Source: Gnetum montanum (taxonomy: Eukaryota > Streptophyta > Gnetopsida > Gnetales > Gnetaceae). Taken from it: DNA of 38,266 nucleotides. The notes beneath the pieces are model-generated. The model was not told where the DNA came from and made no database searches. It saw only the letters and a program-made list of their open reading frames with translations. The stretch is taken from positions 612,294 to 650,559 of the forward strand of contig MNCI01005969.1 of NCBI GenBank assembly GCA_015680685.1, written 5' to 3'. How positions within the stretch are numbered: position 1 is the first letter of the stretch; each line of letters begins with the position of its first letter. A program made the position numbers and the translations under genes. This document shows, in pieces, positions 21,831 through 34,600 of this stretch.

Positions 21831-21960
21831 GTTTATTTATAAGGCTGTTCCCCTTATCTAAGTTCCCCTTTCCTTTCCCTTAACCATGTGACTCTGGTTA
21901 CTCTGGTAATTGTTACTCTTTTAATATTAATATTAATAAAACTTCTTTTTGGGGTGCAAC

Positions 21961-21972
21961 ATCCATTGAATT
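21961..21972. repeat. Right target-site duplication of L1-like LINE
   Basis: ATCCATTGAATT, 11 of 12 identical to 2987-2998. Confidence 0.55.
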
Positions 21973-22558
21973 CGATATAAACACCTTAATCTAAAAAATT
22001 ATTGGATAAAAGCCAGGATGACCTTTACAAACAAACGGAGAAATTTGGAGCTCATGAAAGTTCTTTTGCTCCTTGCTTTTGTAGCCAACAAAAATATGTT
22101 TCGGGTCCTGACATTCAGTCCAGCCTTTTCAACAATCAGAGTTATTTATTTCGAATATAAACTCGATTCCTTGGAAGGATATATTATGGATGCTTTTCAG
22201 AACGAAATCGGAGAAAGAGCACACTAACAATGATGATGGAAGTACTTGTGACTAGGTCAAACCCATTCAATTTTCGGACACGCATTCACAGAAGGTTGGG
22301 CGTTGATGATTTTCAGTGAATCTTTGTTGTCGGACTGCTTTTGCTCAGAAATCCTTCATCTTCTCCACTGTAAATCATCCTGATTTGGCTCACAAAAACA
22401 AAGCACAAATAGGATTTTTTCCCATGGATTGGGGTTTTTCCTCCGCCGCTGAATACATGGCGCCAAATAATATCACAGTGGCTGTGGTAATTGAAAGAAA
22501 ATAATAAGTTCAGTTTCCATCATTTTGTTTCTGAGAATTCACTTTTCGATCACAAATC
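21973..22558 (+). promoter_or_regulatory. Upstream region of the transporter gene
   Basis: About 0.6 kb between the LINE end and the start codon. It should hold the promoter and 5' UTR. No TATA box could be placed with confidence. GGCGCCAAA at 22459-22467 matches, on the minus strand, an E2F-like core (TTTGGCGCC), about 95 bases before the ATG. A 62-codon reading frame at 22316-22504 could act as an upstream ORF if transcription starts early, but nothing else supports it. Confidence 0.4.
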
Positions 22559-22670
22559 ATGGCGGTGGAGGATGATGATCGGCCGTTGTTACCGAGGACA
22601 GCCTCCGATTTGTCAGAAGCCATTACTAGGCGCGGCGCCATGGCCGCCCTCTCGTACATGTTTTGCGCAG
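22559..22670 (+). CDS. Transporter exon 1
   Basis: Holds the start codon and 37 codons plus one base (phase 1). It encodes a short acidic, cytosolic N-terminus with a dileucine-containing RPLLPRT stretch and the beginning of the first membrane helix (AALSYMFCA). The ATG is chosen because the frame before it has no family similarity. Donor GTTATT is non-consensus after position +2 but in phase with exon 2. Confidence 0.8.
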
Positions 22671-25600
22671 GTTATTAGTGATCCCAATTCACGGTTTTCT
22701 TTTCCAACACTGTTTTCTTTTTTTCTGCAAATTTGATCACTTTTTGTTTTGTTTATTCTAGTTGGTGTTCCTTTACATGGCTTAAATACTGTGAATTCGA
22801 TTGCGGTAAGTCTTGTTCTTTTGCTGTTGCCTACCATTGAGATTGGTGTAAACATCAGACCCTTCAATTGCAATTAGACACGGGATTTTTAATTTTGATC
22901 TATCTTCTTTTATTCCCGTTATTCTTTTCCCTAAAACTATTTCAATTCTTTTCTGTCAGACCATTTAATTGCAATTATACATGGAATTTTTAATTTTGAT
23001 CTATCTTGTTTTATTCCCGTTATACTTTTCCCTAAAACTATTTAAACTCTGTTTTAATTTTGATCTATCTTGTTTTATTCCCATTATTCTTTTCCCTAAA
23101 ACTATTTCAATTCTTTTCGACCATTCACTTCTACTGAGAGCCAAATAAGTACAGATGCTCAAGTATTGGATGCGGATACTAATGCTCAAATCTTGGATAT
23201 CTGCCCATATATTATGCCTTAACTCTTTGTTGTTTTTTGGATAATTAATAAAGTGACCTTTTCTAATATGTGTATTTTCTGATCTTTTTAGCATATGACC
23301 AAACCATCTAAGCTGTTTTTCCTTAATTTTCTCACTAAAGGATGATACTTCCAAACTTTGCTTAGTAAAAGAGTTGTTGATTCGATCTTTTCTATTCACA
23401 CCTAACATCCCTGTCTGCCACATGTATTCATTGAGCTTGATATTTTTCTTTAATAGGCCAATATTTTGCACTATAAAGGATCACCAATCTCATGTTCGTT
23501 CTATAGAACTTTCCATTAAGCCTAGCAGGGATTTTCCTATCACAAAGCAAACCATTAGCTTTTCTTTATTTCATCCATCCTGCTAAAATTTAATTTGTCA
23601 CATCATTATTGATTTCCCCATTCATTTGAACAAATGGCCACCCCAAGTATCTGAATTGCTTACATTTAGTAACTTCTTGGCTTTGACCTCTAATCTTTAT
23701 TTCTTTGTTACTCACATTTCCATTAAAAATGCATTCCATGTGTTCCGTTTACTTCGACTAATCCCAAACCTTTTTGATTCTAAGTTGTTTCTCCAAATCT
23801 CTATTTTTGTAGCCAAGATTGCCTTATATTTATCCACAAAAACAATATCATCAGCAAAGGGCATATATCAAGGCATATCATCTTGAATTTCTTTAATTAG
23901 CTTATCTGTAATAATGCCAAACAAATGAGGGCTTAGAGCAGATCCTTGGGTGTAGCCCTAGCTTCATGGGAGAGTTTGTGGTCAAGTTGTTGCTCTATCA
24001 TACATATCTTGGGTAGCCTTTATGTACCTAAAAGGAATATTCTTCCTCTTTAACACCCACCAAATAATCTTTGGGGAACTATCATAAATTTTTTCCAAGA
24101 AAATGAAAATCATATATAGATTCCTCTTCTTAAACCTAGATTTCTCTATCAACTCTCTTAGAAAAAAATAGCTTTCATAACTTCATGGTGTGACTTGTGA
24201 GATTGATGCCTTTATAGATCACACAGTCCTGGATGTCTCCCTTATTCTTATAAATGAGTATTAGAGTGCTTATTCTCCAATCATATGGCTAACAGAACTA
24301 TCCGCCAAAACTTTTTTACATTTATCCTTCTTGTTAAAGCTATGTGATAACAGAATTTTCTACTTCTCTCTACATTTCTGTAAATTTCACCTTTGGTTTT
24401 GTATCAATACTGCAACACTCTTGTATGTTTTATCTCCATCATGATTACTGGACTCCCTAGAAACTGATCATTAAGCTAGAGTTTATCTAATGAGTCTGAG
24501 CTTAGGGCAAGAATTCATCCAGCCAGTGCAAGTTATAACCATGAAATGACTTGCATTGCAAGTCAGAGTGTGGTAGCCATGATTTATATCTGTTTTTTTG
24601 AAAAATATATTCTCCACTATTTGGTGGGTATTTAACCCAACTAATTTGCAATGCATCTGGTTTTAAAGAGGGTATGATTTTCTTGCGTTTTTTAGGAAGT
24701 TGTTAGGTAGCACATGAGATGCTTGCAGATCACTTGTACTTGAGGATACTACTTTCCCAGAAGTTCAGTTGTTTCATAATTGTAACCAGTAATTATAACG
24801 AGCTGGGATATATGGTTAATTAGGTGCGATACATTTTATATAATCAATGCATCTATGTTTTCCTTCAACATATTTCTTGAAAAGAACTTTACTCTGTTTT
24901 GGGGATATATGAAAAATATTATCATTATATATCCTAGCTACAGTCTCTACTTTCGTGGTTTCATTTTTGGTTGTTTGACTATAGTTTTGTAGCTTCTTAT
25001 GTCAGAATATCTCATGGACTTCCTAAACAAATAGCAAAGTTTTTCCTTTATATAGACCTCATTTGCTCATCTTCTATCTAACTTTTGCCTGTAAACTGAA
25101 ACTATCAATTGACCTTTCTAAATTATTGTTTTGAAATTTCTTGTTAAAAGGAAGTGTCTTTCAGCTTATTGATTATGTACTTAAATGTTCTGTTGTTTGG
25201 AAACCTTGTTTATTTCTTTTCATGATTGGATGCACAGTATTGGCATTGCTTTTGAATCCAGCGATTACGTTATTTACAGTTACTTCTTTTGTGGAAATGT
25301 GTTGTATAGGTAAATTAGATATCAATATCATTTACACTTGTTGTCATCTTTTGTTATGTAATTCATACTATCTGAACGTCCTTTTTTTTAAACATATTAT
25401 CTAAATATGCTTTTCACGCAATTGAAGTAAAAGCTCTGATTACCGTGTCACCAAAGAAAATTGTCTCAACATTAAAAATGGAAAATCCTGGTTAGTTGAT
25501 TTACTTGATTAGTGTTATTTTTTATATTGATTGACCAATGATTAAGACCATTAATCTTTCCAATGACATGGTGATCAAAGATAAAATACACGGCTTGGGA

Positions 25601-28600
25601 AGAACAGGTGACTCTAATAGCAGTCCTTGACATTTTTGTTTTAGAAGACTCCATGTTAAAAGGACATATATGGTATTAGGTTCTTAAGGTGTTATGGGGC
25701 TTCAATGTTTTCCTTTTAATGATAGATATTGGTGATAATGGAAAAGTGAAGACATTCTCTAGAAGCAAAAGGTTTAAAAATTAGCAAAAGTAAGACATAA
25801 TATATGGAATGCAACTTTAATAACAACATAAGCACTAGTGAAATAGAAGTGATAATTCAAGGCCAAAAAGTCCCTCATTGCCAACAGTTTGGTTACCTAG
25901 GATCAATCCTTCAATCAGATGGTGAAATTGATAAATATATAAGAAATGGAATTGAGGCAGGATGGTTAAAATGGAGATAGGCTAGTGGTGTTCTATTTGA
26001 TAAAAGAATATGAATAAAATTGAAGGGAATGTTTTACAGGATAGCAATTAGGCCTACTATTTCATATGGTGTAGAATGTTGGGTAGTACAAAAGAGGTGT
26101 GAACAACAAATCAATGTGGCAGATGCTTTAGTGGATGTTGAATGTTACTAGAAGAGATAAACTACATAATACAGGCATCAAAGGAAGACTTGGAGTGGTT
26201 TCTATTTCAGATAAGCTACAAGAATGATGGCTTAGATGGTTTGGACATGTGCAAAGAAGATCAAACAATGAGCCTATAAATAATGGTTGCTATATTCCTA
26301 TTCCAAGAAAGCCACTGAAATGAAGACCAAAGAAGACACGAGGAAAAACAATCAAAGATGATATAAGAAACTGCAAATAAATAAACATCTAGCTCTTCAT
26401 AGAGGTGAATGGCAAAAATGAACTCATGTAACCAACCCCATTTTGTTGGGACAAGGCTAGGATGATGATAATAATGAATGATAGATACTGAATTGGTTTC
26501 GTAGAAATTTAACAGAATAACTGAAATTGCAATATTTCAATTTTATGTTATAAAGAAACAACAAAGAAGAGCTGTGAAAAGATAATAGCATGAAACAAAA
26601 TCAACATGTTTCATTGTTGTGCCTATTTATGTGATGGAATAGCACAGATATCTAACTATATCCAGTTAGGAGAATCTCTTGTAATTTACAATTCAACAAA
26701 ATTAAGACTATTCACTGATATTATTTGAACCACTATGTCAAAGCCACAAATGCTCAAATAACAATATTCAGCACAAATACCACATTATATTTAAATGTTT
26801 CACCTATGAAATCTTTACAATTATTCTTTAAAAAAGATCCATTGGGTTTGGCCATGATACTAAATTCATTTTCAATTTCAGAATAGATTGTAACTAATCA
26901 TAATGCTTCAGCGAAACCCCTGATTTTAATATTGAGCAACCATTGATCATTACTATTTTTAATCTTTATTTTGAACTCTACTTAATGCATTAGAGTTTGT
27001 AAACTGTTTTTGAGAAAAGTTCAGGCTTTATTGTAAAGGAAGAGAAATATTTACAAATGGGATCAATAACCCCACCAAACGTCAATTAGTGGCACTCAAC
27101 GTGCTGACAGCTCCCATACCACCTCACCCATGCCATGCACCAGCACCAAACTAGAACAACCCTAGAGTCCAGAGGTGAACCTCGCAAACACAGTACTAAA
27201 ACCCATTCAAAAAAATAACACAAACCACAAGGATCAAATGCCAAAAACCCAAAAAGAACAATTGTGCTTCCCAGGAAAAAAATAACTGACTGAAGAGCAC
27301 ACCTACAAAACATACCCCAACCAAAGGATCCAACTCACAGTGGATCCTTAGGCATAGTCCTTTTCCCCCGTATTTGTCCAATTCGGCCTTAGGCAATGAT
27401 CCCTCTTGACCCTGACTCTCTTGTGCCCCCTATTGCAGCCTCTTTATGTCCAACCATGTTTCCTGTTTAGGCTCCACATGAAGATCATCATGTAGGTCAT
27501 TGCACAGGACTTGCAGCCTAGCTGCCCTCAGCTGAAGATGGATCTAGTAGATTAGATCCCGAAGCTTCGCTCTTTGTCTTTCCGATAGGTTCGTAGTCAT
27601 ACGCAAACCACCCTCGAGTTCCAACTAATGAGCCTTCCAAACCTATTGTTTGGCTGCCCTACGTTGTTCAGTTGCCTCCCTGCATGCCTTCTGTACCTTT
27701 GGACACGTTAGCCACTCCTACTTGTGTTTGTCCTTTTTTTGATGAGATGAGCTAGATTCCCTTCCCACATCCCAACCTTGGCCTAAGCCCGACACATTGT
27801 CTCCTTGACCAAACCTAAATCTCCATCGTTGATAGACCATTCGAGGGGTTGGTCTCACTGCAGTCAACACCTCAACCCCATGCTGCCACAGTGCCAAAAT
27901 AAGGCCAGAATGTCTCCTTGGTCTTCGGCATCACAATGAATTTAACAAGAAACAAGGTAAATTAACATCCACGTCGTGCCTAAGGCATTGCATAAAAGCA
28001 AAATGCATGCCCAATAGCTTCGAGGTGGTCCTTGCCTAGACAAAGAATTTGTCCACTAGCATTGCTATTTGCTGCCAAATGGCAGTAGCGTAGTGTGCGG
28101 TACATGACCACTAGCCGTTTTTGGTGTTTGACCATGAAAAGATTCACTAGCAGGCGCATAACTATGCAACACTAGCAGAATCTCTTCTCTTTCCGCCGGC
28201 AGGCCTAAAGCTTCCGCCATTGCAACCTCGGTCAAGAGAATTCTTCTACCTCAAAAATTTGTCTCTTCCCCCTCCCAATTCCCAAAGAAGGTGCCATTTG
28301 CATGGTTTGGCACCCCATCAATCTGAGGCAACACCTCTGCCCACCCAATCTACTGAACAAGCATCCATAGCGTGTGATTTTTCTAGAACTCTTGCATCGT
28401 TGGCTCTTGGTATTGCTTCAGCCCTATGGTATGTGTTGCTTCCTCCCACAGCCGTAGCCTAGCAATAGCAGTTGTGGACGGCCACGATAGTCTTTGTGCC
28501 TTAAAGATTAGATTATTCTGGTTTCTCCATGTTGCCCAAAAAATAGCCGTTGTCTTTTCATCCCTGTGCATGTGAGTAGGCGGATCCAGCCCTGCTGCAC

Positions 28601-31600
28601 ATTGGTGAATCAAATCATGAATGGTCTCCTCTTCCCTCATGCATAATGGGCATCGGGGGTCAATAGCCATTCCTCTCTTCCGCAGAAAACTCCTTACTAG
28701 CAGTGCCTTATGTGCAATTAACCATTCAAAAGCCTTAATTTTTTCAGGTAGTTTGCCCCTCCAGATTGCCCTCCAACTGAGTAGCGACAGAAATTTGTGT
28801 TGAATGATTTCGCTGGGCTGCTTGCCCATCAATCCGCACTCCTGCATCTAAGCTATATGTTTGCATAACTCTAGCCAAAACTACCACCCCTTGGGTCCAA
28901 CCTCCCATAGCCCATACTTCCACTGCATAACATTGATCCACTGTGTAGGTCGCTCCTTGTGTGCCATCATCTGGTTAGCTAGTTGTTGCATTCCTAGCAC
29001 AACTTCGTCATTGAAAGACAATATCCCAATTCCCCCCACGTGCTTGGGTTTGGCTGTATTTGCCTAGTTGACAAGGTGGATCTTTTCGCCCCCCTTTCCT
29101 CTTGCCCACACAAATTGTCGGATTATCTGGTCGATTCGTTGGGTCACCCCCATCGGAGGATGGGCCATAGACGTTGTAAATCTCACCATAGACATCAGGA
29201 TAGATGAGGCAAGAATGATTCAACCTTTTTGGGACAAAAATTGGGTTGTCCAATGTGTAGTTTTCTTTTCTAATTTATGTACTAGTGTATTCCATGTTTG
29301 CTTCTTGTGCCAGTCAAACACTAGCATCCCAAGATAAGAGTCCATCATCATTCTGGGCAGGATGCCCACAACTTGGCAAATCCTGCTTTGCACATGCATC
29401 TCCACATTGACTAGGTGCAGCATAAACTTTGTCTTATTGACTTCTAATCCTAGCTCCGATGCCATCCGCTCTAGCACTTTTTAGAGAGCCACTGCCTAAG
29501 GCACATTCGCTTGACAGAACATGATAGTGTCGTTTGCATAATGCTCAGCAACACAGTGTAGACTAGCCATTGTCATGCCATGGAATCCCTCTAGTTCGCA
29601 ATATCCTTGTAGCGAGTCCATCATCAAAATGAAAAGCAAGGGCGATAATAGATCAACTTGACGTGGTCCCCTTCCAGGTGCCTCAAAACCCCATAGTCGA
29701 TCCTCGATATCAAACAAATACCTGCCCAATGTCTGGATTTGAAGACAAAGGCTCACAAAAGTAGGTTCAAAGCCTTTCCTCAGCATGATTATCTTTAGTG
29801 CTGCCCAACTTATAGTATTGTAGGCTTTCTTTATATCAACCTTCACATACATCCCAAGGAAACCTGAAGCCCGGTATGAACGGAGGATTTCTTGCAGCAA
29901 GATCACTTGATTCTGTAGGAATCAACCCTTCACAAACCTTGCCTAGTTCTCCCTTACCAAATGAGGCATTAGCAGTGCCATCCAGTGCATTAGCATCTTA
30001 GTAAAAATTTGGAGAAGGGTATTACAGACACCAATTGGCCTAAAATGCTCTAGTGAAGACGATGTTTCAGTTTTTGGTATCAGAACGACCTGTGAGCAAT
30101 TGATCTCCCGACGCCCTTCTTGCCAATGCCACATATAATTAAAGGCATCCAAAAGATTCTCGTCGATAAGATCCAGGAACTCTTTAAAGAACTCAATGGG
30201 CCACCCGTCAAGCCCCAACGCCTTATTAGGCTTCATAGTATCCATCGCCATCTCTAATTCCTACAAAGTGAAAGGATGAAGCAATGCCCAATTTTCAAAG
30301 GTTCCAATAACCCGTTGAATTGGCACTGACATCGGAACAATCTCTCTCCCATGCCAGATCTCCCCTCAATACCGTTGCACTAGTTCAACAATCTTTGCCC
30401 CATTAGTCGTAGCCTCCCCTTCATGTACAAGCCTAAGTTTGCTCTTCTCCTGCCCATGTCCTTTGGTTGATGCAAAGAAGAATCATGTGTTTTTGTCCCC
30501 CTCTCAAAGCCATGTGATTCGTGATTGCTACCGCTAGTAAACCTCCTCCTCCAGCGCTAGAGCCTGCAGATCCCTTAACAACGATTGCTCCTCAATCATC
30601 AGAGCCTCTCCCTACTCCTATTTTAACTGCACTTCAGTCAATCTTTGTACCAACTGATCTCGATAAGCTCGAAACTTGTATTTAATCTACCACAACCTTA
30701 TCCTTGATCTGCATCTTAAGCGTTCACAGCCCATGCTTAAGGAAATCTTTGGGTTCCTTCTCTTGAGAATAATCTTGCCATATGTTCCGCACCAACAACC
30801 TCAGCCATGGCTTAGAGAGCCATGTACGCTTGAATTGAAAAGGCTTGAGGGCCACAGCGCACGCATACTACAGGTTGCATAATAGTGAACAGTGGCTAGA
30901 AGCCTGTCTCTCCCTACCTGTCACATGGATATCAAACTAAGCACTAACCTTGTACTTACCCACACTTGATTGATCTGTGATTGCACTCAATTTTTGCCTT
31001 TCCGCCTGTTGCTCCATGTGAAGTTGCATCCATCCACCTCCATGTCTACCAGATTATTCTCTCGGAGAAATTCCAGTGCTTCCTAGCTACCAAGAGGAAT
31101 AGTACCATCTCCTCCAATGTTTTCCCATGGGTAGAGACACTGATTAAAATCCCCTATCAAAATCCATTGCTCCTTGTTTGGCATTGTTGATGCAACCCGT
31201 TGCAGTTCCTGCAAACAAACCTCCCAGTTCTATGCACCATACACATTTGTAAGCCAAATGTTGGCCTGGGCCAGGTGCACCGTCTAGCTCCAAGTAGACT
31301 CATCCACCAAAACTAGTGGTGCCCAAGATAGAATGGCAAGCCCTCTAGCACTACCCCCACATGACACCAACTACGACATCCAACCATCCCATTGTAGTAA
31401 ACCAAACTTTGACTACTGTACCTTTGTTTCTTGTAAGCAGACCATGTCACATCCCTCTCATCAAACAATCTCTTTCATGGTATTTCTTTTGTAGGGTGTA
31501 CCCTGTCCCCTGCAGTTCTAGGATAGAATCTTCATGGACGACCTGACAACTTTTTGTTGAAGGTCTCCCACAAGGTCTTCTAAATCCCCAAGTCAATTTC

Positions 31601-34600
31601 CATCTATGTTTGTTTGCCTCTAGCCATAGGCATACTGGGCTGGCCTATCTTGCCCTCCTTGGTGAGGTTGGAGTAGCCTCCCCCCCAAACTCAGCAAAGC
31701 CAAATCGTGGCCCAAGAATTTTCAACGTTAGCGGTCTAGATGACCTGTGGACTACCGTCACCCAACTCCCCATAGGCAGGAGCTTTGGAACTGGCAGTCC
31801 CACCTATTCTGCATTCTCCATTGGTGTGCAAGGGGACCATGTTGGTGAAGACTCACTAGTAGGTGCAATGTGCACCATCTCCACATTCCCCTCCATGGCC
31901 ATAGTCCCTTCCTTGGCCACCAGTACCGTGGGTACCAAGACTGCATGCCTGTTTTGGATCTGAAACCACTCGGCTCCTTTGCTGGTTTATCCTTATGTTT
32001 TACTACCATTTCAGGTTTGCTTCAAACCTTGTAGTTGGCCCAACTAGTGCCTAGGCTTTCCACAAACCGAGCAGCCTTTCGCAACCTTTGGCAAAGAAGT
32101 GGATTCCTCAAGGTTTTGGTATTCAATTCGTATAGTTTCCTCACTGTCCAAAAAATCTAGTGTGACTTCCTTAACCAGCTCTTTTGACAAGAGCGGTTGC
32201 CACACGCAGAAGTGTGCAAAGCCCATCCTCGTCATTGAACTAGTGAATTGGTCAAGGGTTATGAAGTCACCGAAGAAACCTGCCAAAGCTTTTATAAAGT
32301 CTGGCATCCACATATCCTAGGGGATCCCGACACCCTAATCCAAATCAACGCTCTAGCAAAAAGGTCTTTTTCCTAACACACCCCTAGTCTCCATGGCATC
32401 AAGGCAAGACCTCACACCCCGTAAAACCAATGTCCTTCAGCTAGAATGTGGTCGTGTTCCTCAATGGATTGGAAAATAAACAACAGTTGGTCCCTTGATA
32501 GGCAGCGGACCTCAACATCCCTCGTTTTCCACATGGTCTTTGCCCACTTTTTAATCAAATCCAGCCTAGNTGAGGGATGTTGAGGTCCGCTGCCTATCAA
32601 GGGACCAACTGTTGTTTATTTTCCAATCCATTGAGGAACACGACCACATTCTAGCTGAAGGACATTGGTTTTACGGGGTGTGAGGTCTTGCCTTGATGCC
32701 ATGGAGACTAGGGGTGTGTTAGGAAAAAGACCTTTTTGCNTGCATCCCTGACCCAGGGCCATCCAACAAGCTCCAAACATCAGCGCAAGTTGAGTATCTG
32801 GCCCCCAATCCTGCAGCTGTTCCTCCATTCAAAGCCCCACTTGTGTCTGCGCTTGCGGCTGTGTTGGCCCCCATGTCGATTCCAGCTCCTCTGCCAACAC
32901 CCGCACCCACAGCCACAACCCATAGCTCCTCCGCCAGCTCCCGCACCCACAGCCATGCCCACACCCACGGTAGTTCCCGCTCTGCCCATTTCAAATTTTT
33001 CAAAATTGGTAAACACATAACTTGTTTTAGGAGTGAAATCATTCAATAATTGCATTTATTAATTGACATGATTTTTTATGAGTGGTTAAAAATTCTGTAA
33101 TCAGTAACTGATTGATGAAATATTGCAGTTTTTCAAGTGGAAAAATTCTTCATTACTTTGCAATTTTTTCAGCTGATTTTTTCCCAATAGTTAGCACAAC
33201 TCATTTTTTCAAAATCTCCTGATATTTTGGCAAACGCTTTCAGTAATTTATACAAAGTTATAAAAGAAATTTGATATTAAACTTTTAGAGAACAAAAATG
33301 CTAATCAAACTAATAAATTGATAAAGCATGAATTGATTGTATTGTTTTTGTATTTCATTGTTCTATTAATATCATTTCTTTGGATTAATCAGGTTGACAG
33401 TGTTACCATATACATATCTAATGACACAAGTTGTTTGAACAAAATGAAATGTCTCATTACAACGCTTTAAGCTTTTACATTAAAAACACAGGATGGAATT
33501 CAAAAGATTATCCTCTAACATGGAATATTATGAAACCATGTCTCAATGACGTTGAAAATATGCTGGTAGTGCAGAAATGAATGATTTTGTATACATTATG
33601 TCATACTTATATATTTGTATACTTCTTATTATATTTATGTCTACTTAATTATGCTTTTCAATTTTATTTTGTACTATCTATAATTTGCTCACAAAATTCT
33701 TTTGAATTTTTCATTTTACTTGGTGCTTATATGTATGTATGTATATATGACAAAATTAACTAAATCAAAGTGTATAGCTTGTGCTTGTGCAAGTCATAGG
33801 TTTGATCCCAGATGTACATTAAGACACCATTATGTTTTATGTTCTGTGTTCAAACCCCCTTAAGGACTATATTTTCTTGTTCAAATTTTTTTTGACAAAG
33901 TTGGGAAAAATTCTTGTTAAAAAGTCAGCAAAATTTCAGGACAAAGTTGTCAAAAAAGAAAAAGGACCCATAACATCAAAGTTTGCAACTTCTAATAACT
34001 TCTAAAGACTCCTATCAACTATTAATGACTTCAACATGACTTGAACATAAAAACAAGAGACAAACAAAGGAAAAGACCATGAGAAAGGACATCAAGAAGG
34101 TAACACACATTCACACTATACTCAACATGAAATACTATTTTTATGAATATATTCCAAAATCCAAATGGACTTCTTTGTAAAGATAAGCAAGCTGTATAAT
34201 CAATGCCTTTTTTCTGCTGTGGATATAGGCTGGGCTTTGGGGCTTACCTTCCATGACTCCCCTGTAAGTGAAAATGCTTCCCCATCCATATCATGTTTTT
34301 GCAAGGCCTACTGTGGTACAAGCTAGAACTGGTAATTGAGGGTAATTTTCTATTAGTGGCGTTGTAAGATTGGAATGGGTTTGAATGTGACTGTTACCGC
34401 AGGGATTTACATTAATCTCTGTGAAAACAAGATGATTGTACATTGGCATTAAAAATGAATTATTATATATTTTAACTAGGAATTTTACATTCAATACTTC
34501 AGGGTGTATGGCAAGTAAACAACCACCAATGTGAATGACATATGCAATTTGTATAATTTAGTTAATTTTCCTTGAAAGGATTTGAAATGTGAAGCCAATT

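Larger units (their letters stand above)
2999..21960 (+). mobile_element. L1-like LINE, split by an LTR element
   Basis: This non-LTR retrotransposon has two ORFs: ORF1 with a CCHC knuckle, and ORF2 with an endonuclease, a reverse transcriptase and a C-terminal zf-RVT finger. Excluding the nested LTR element (3830-17011) and one 5-bp duplication, it is about 5.8 kb, a full-length size for plant L1-like LINEs. It is bounded by a 12-bp imperfect duplication. It has no clear poly(A) tail; the 3' end reads AATAAAACTTC then a short GC-richer stretch. The right end lies about 0.6 kb upstream of the transporter start codon at 22559. All ORFs carry stops and frameshifts, so it is inactive. Confidence 0.8.
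28383..33010 (-). mobile_element. Antisense L1-like LINE in intron 1
   Basis: The order along the minus strand is a GC-rich leader (33010-32740), ORF1 with DUF4283-like and zinc-knuckle parts, then ORF2 with endonuclease, RT and zf-RVT. No target duplication was found. The right part is disturbed by an assembly inverted duplication (32356-32739). The left end is unclear because a plant-transposon-type ORF follows without a visible poly(T) on the plus strand. Confidence 0.8.

Noticed and set aside
22762-22806. Possible small exon between TTCTAG and GTAAGT in intron 1
   Set aside because: Including it breaks the phase between exon 1 and the F-N-K exon and introduces a stop.
27086-27313. Hydrophobic minus-strand frame resembling a membrane protein
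   Set aside because: It is rich in Trp, Cys and Phe without a family pattern and lies at the tail of a broken transposon ORF; chance or 3' untranslated sequence is simpler.
32736-33055. Pro/Ala/Thr-rich plus-strand frame and Gly-rich minus-strand frame
   Set aside because: Low-complexity GC-rich repeats give open frames on both strands; it fits the leader of the antisense LINE.
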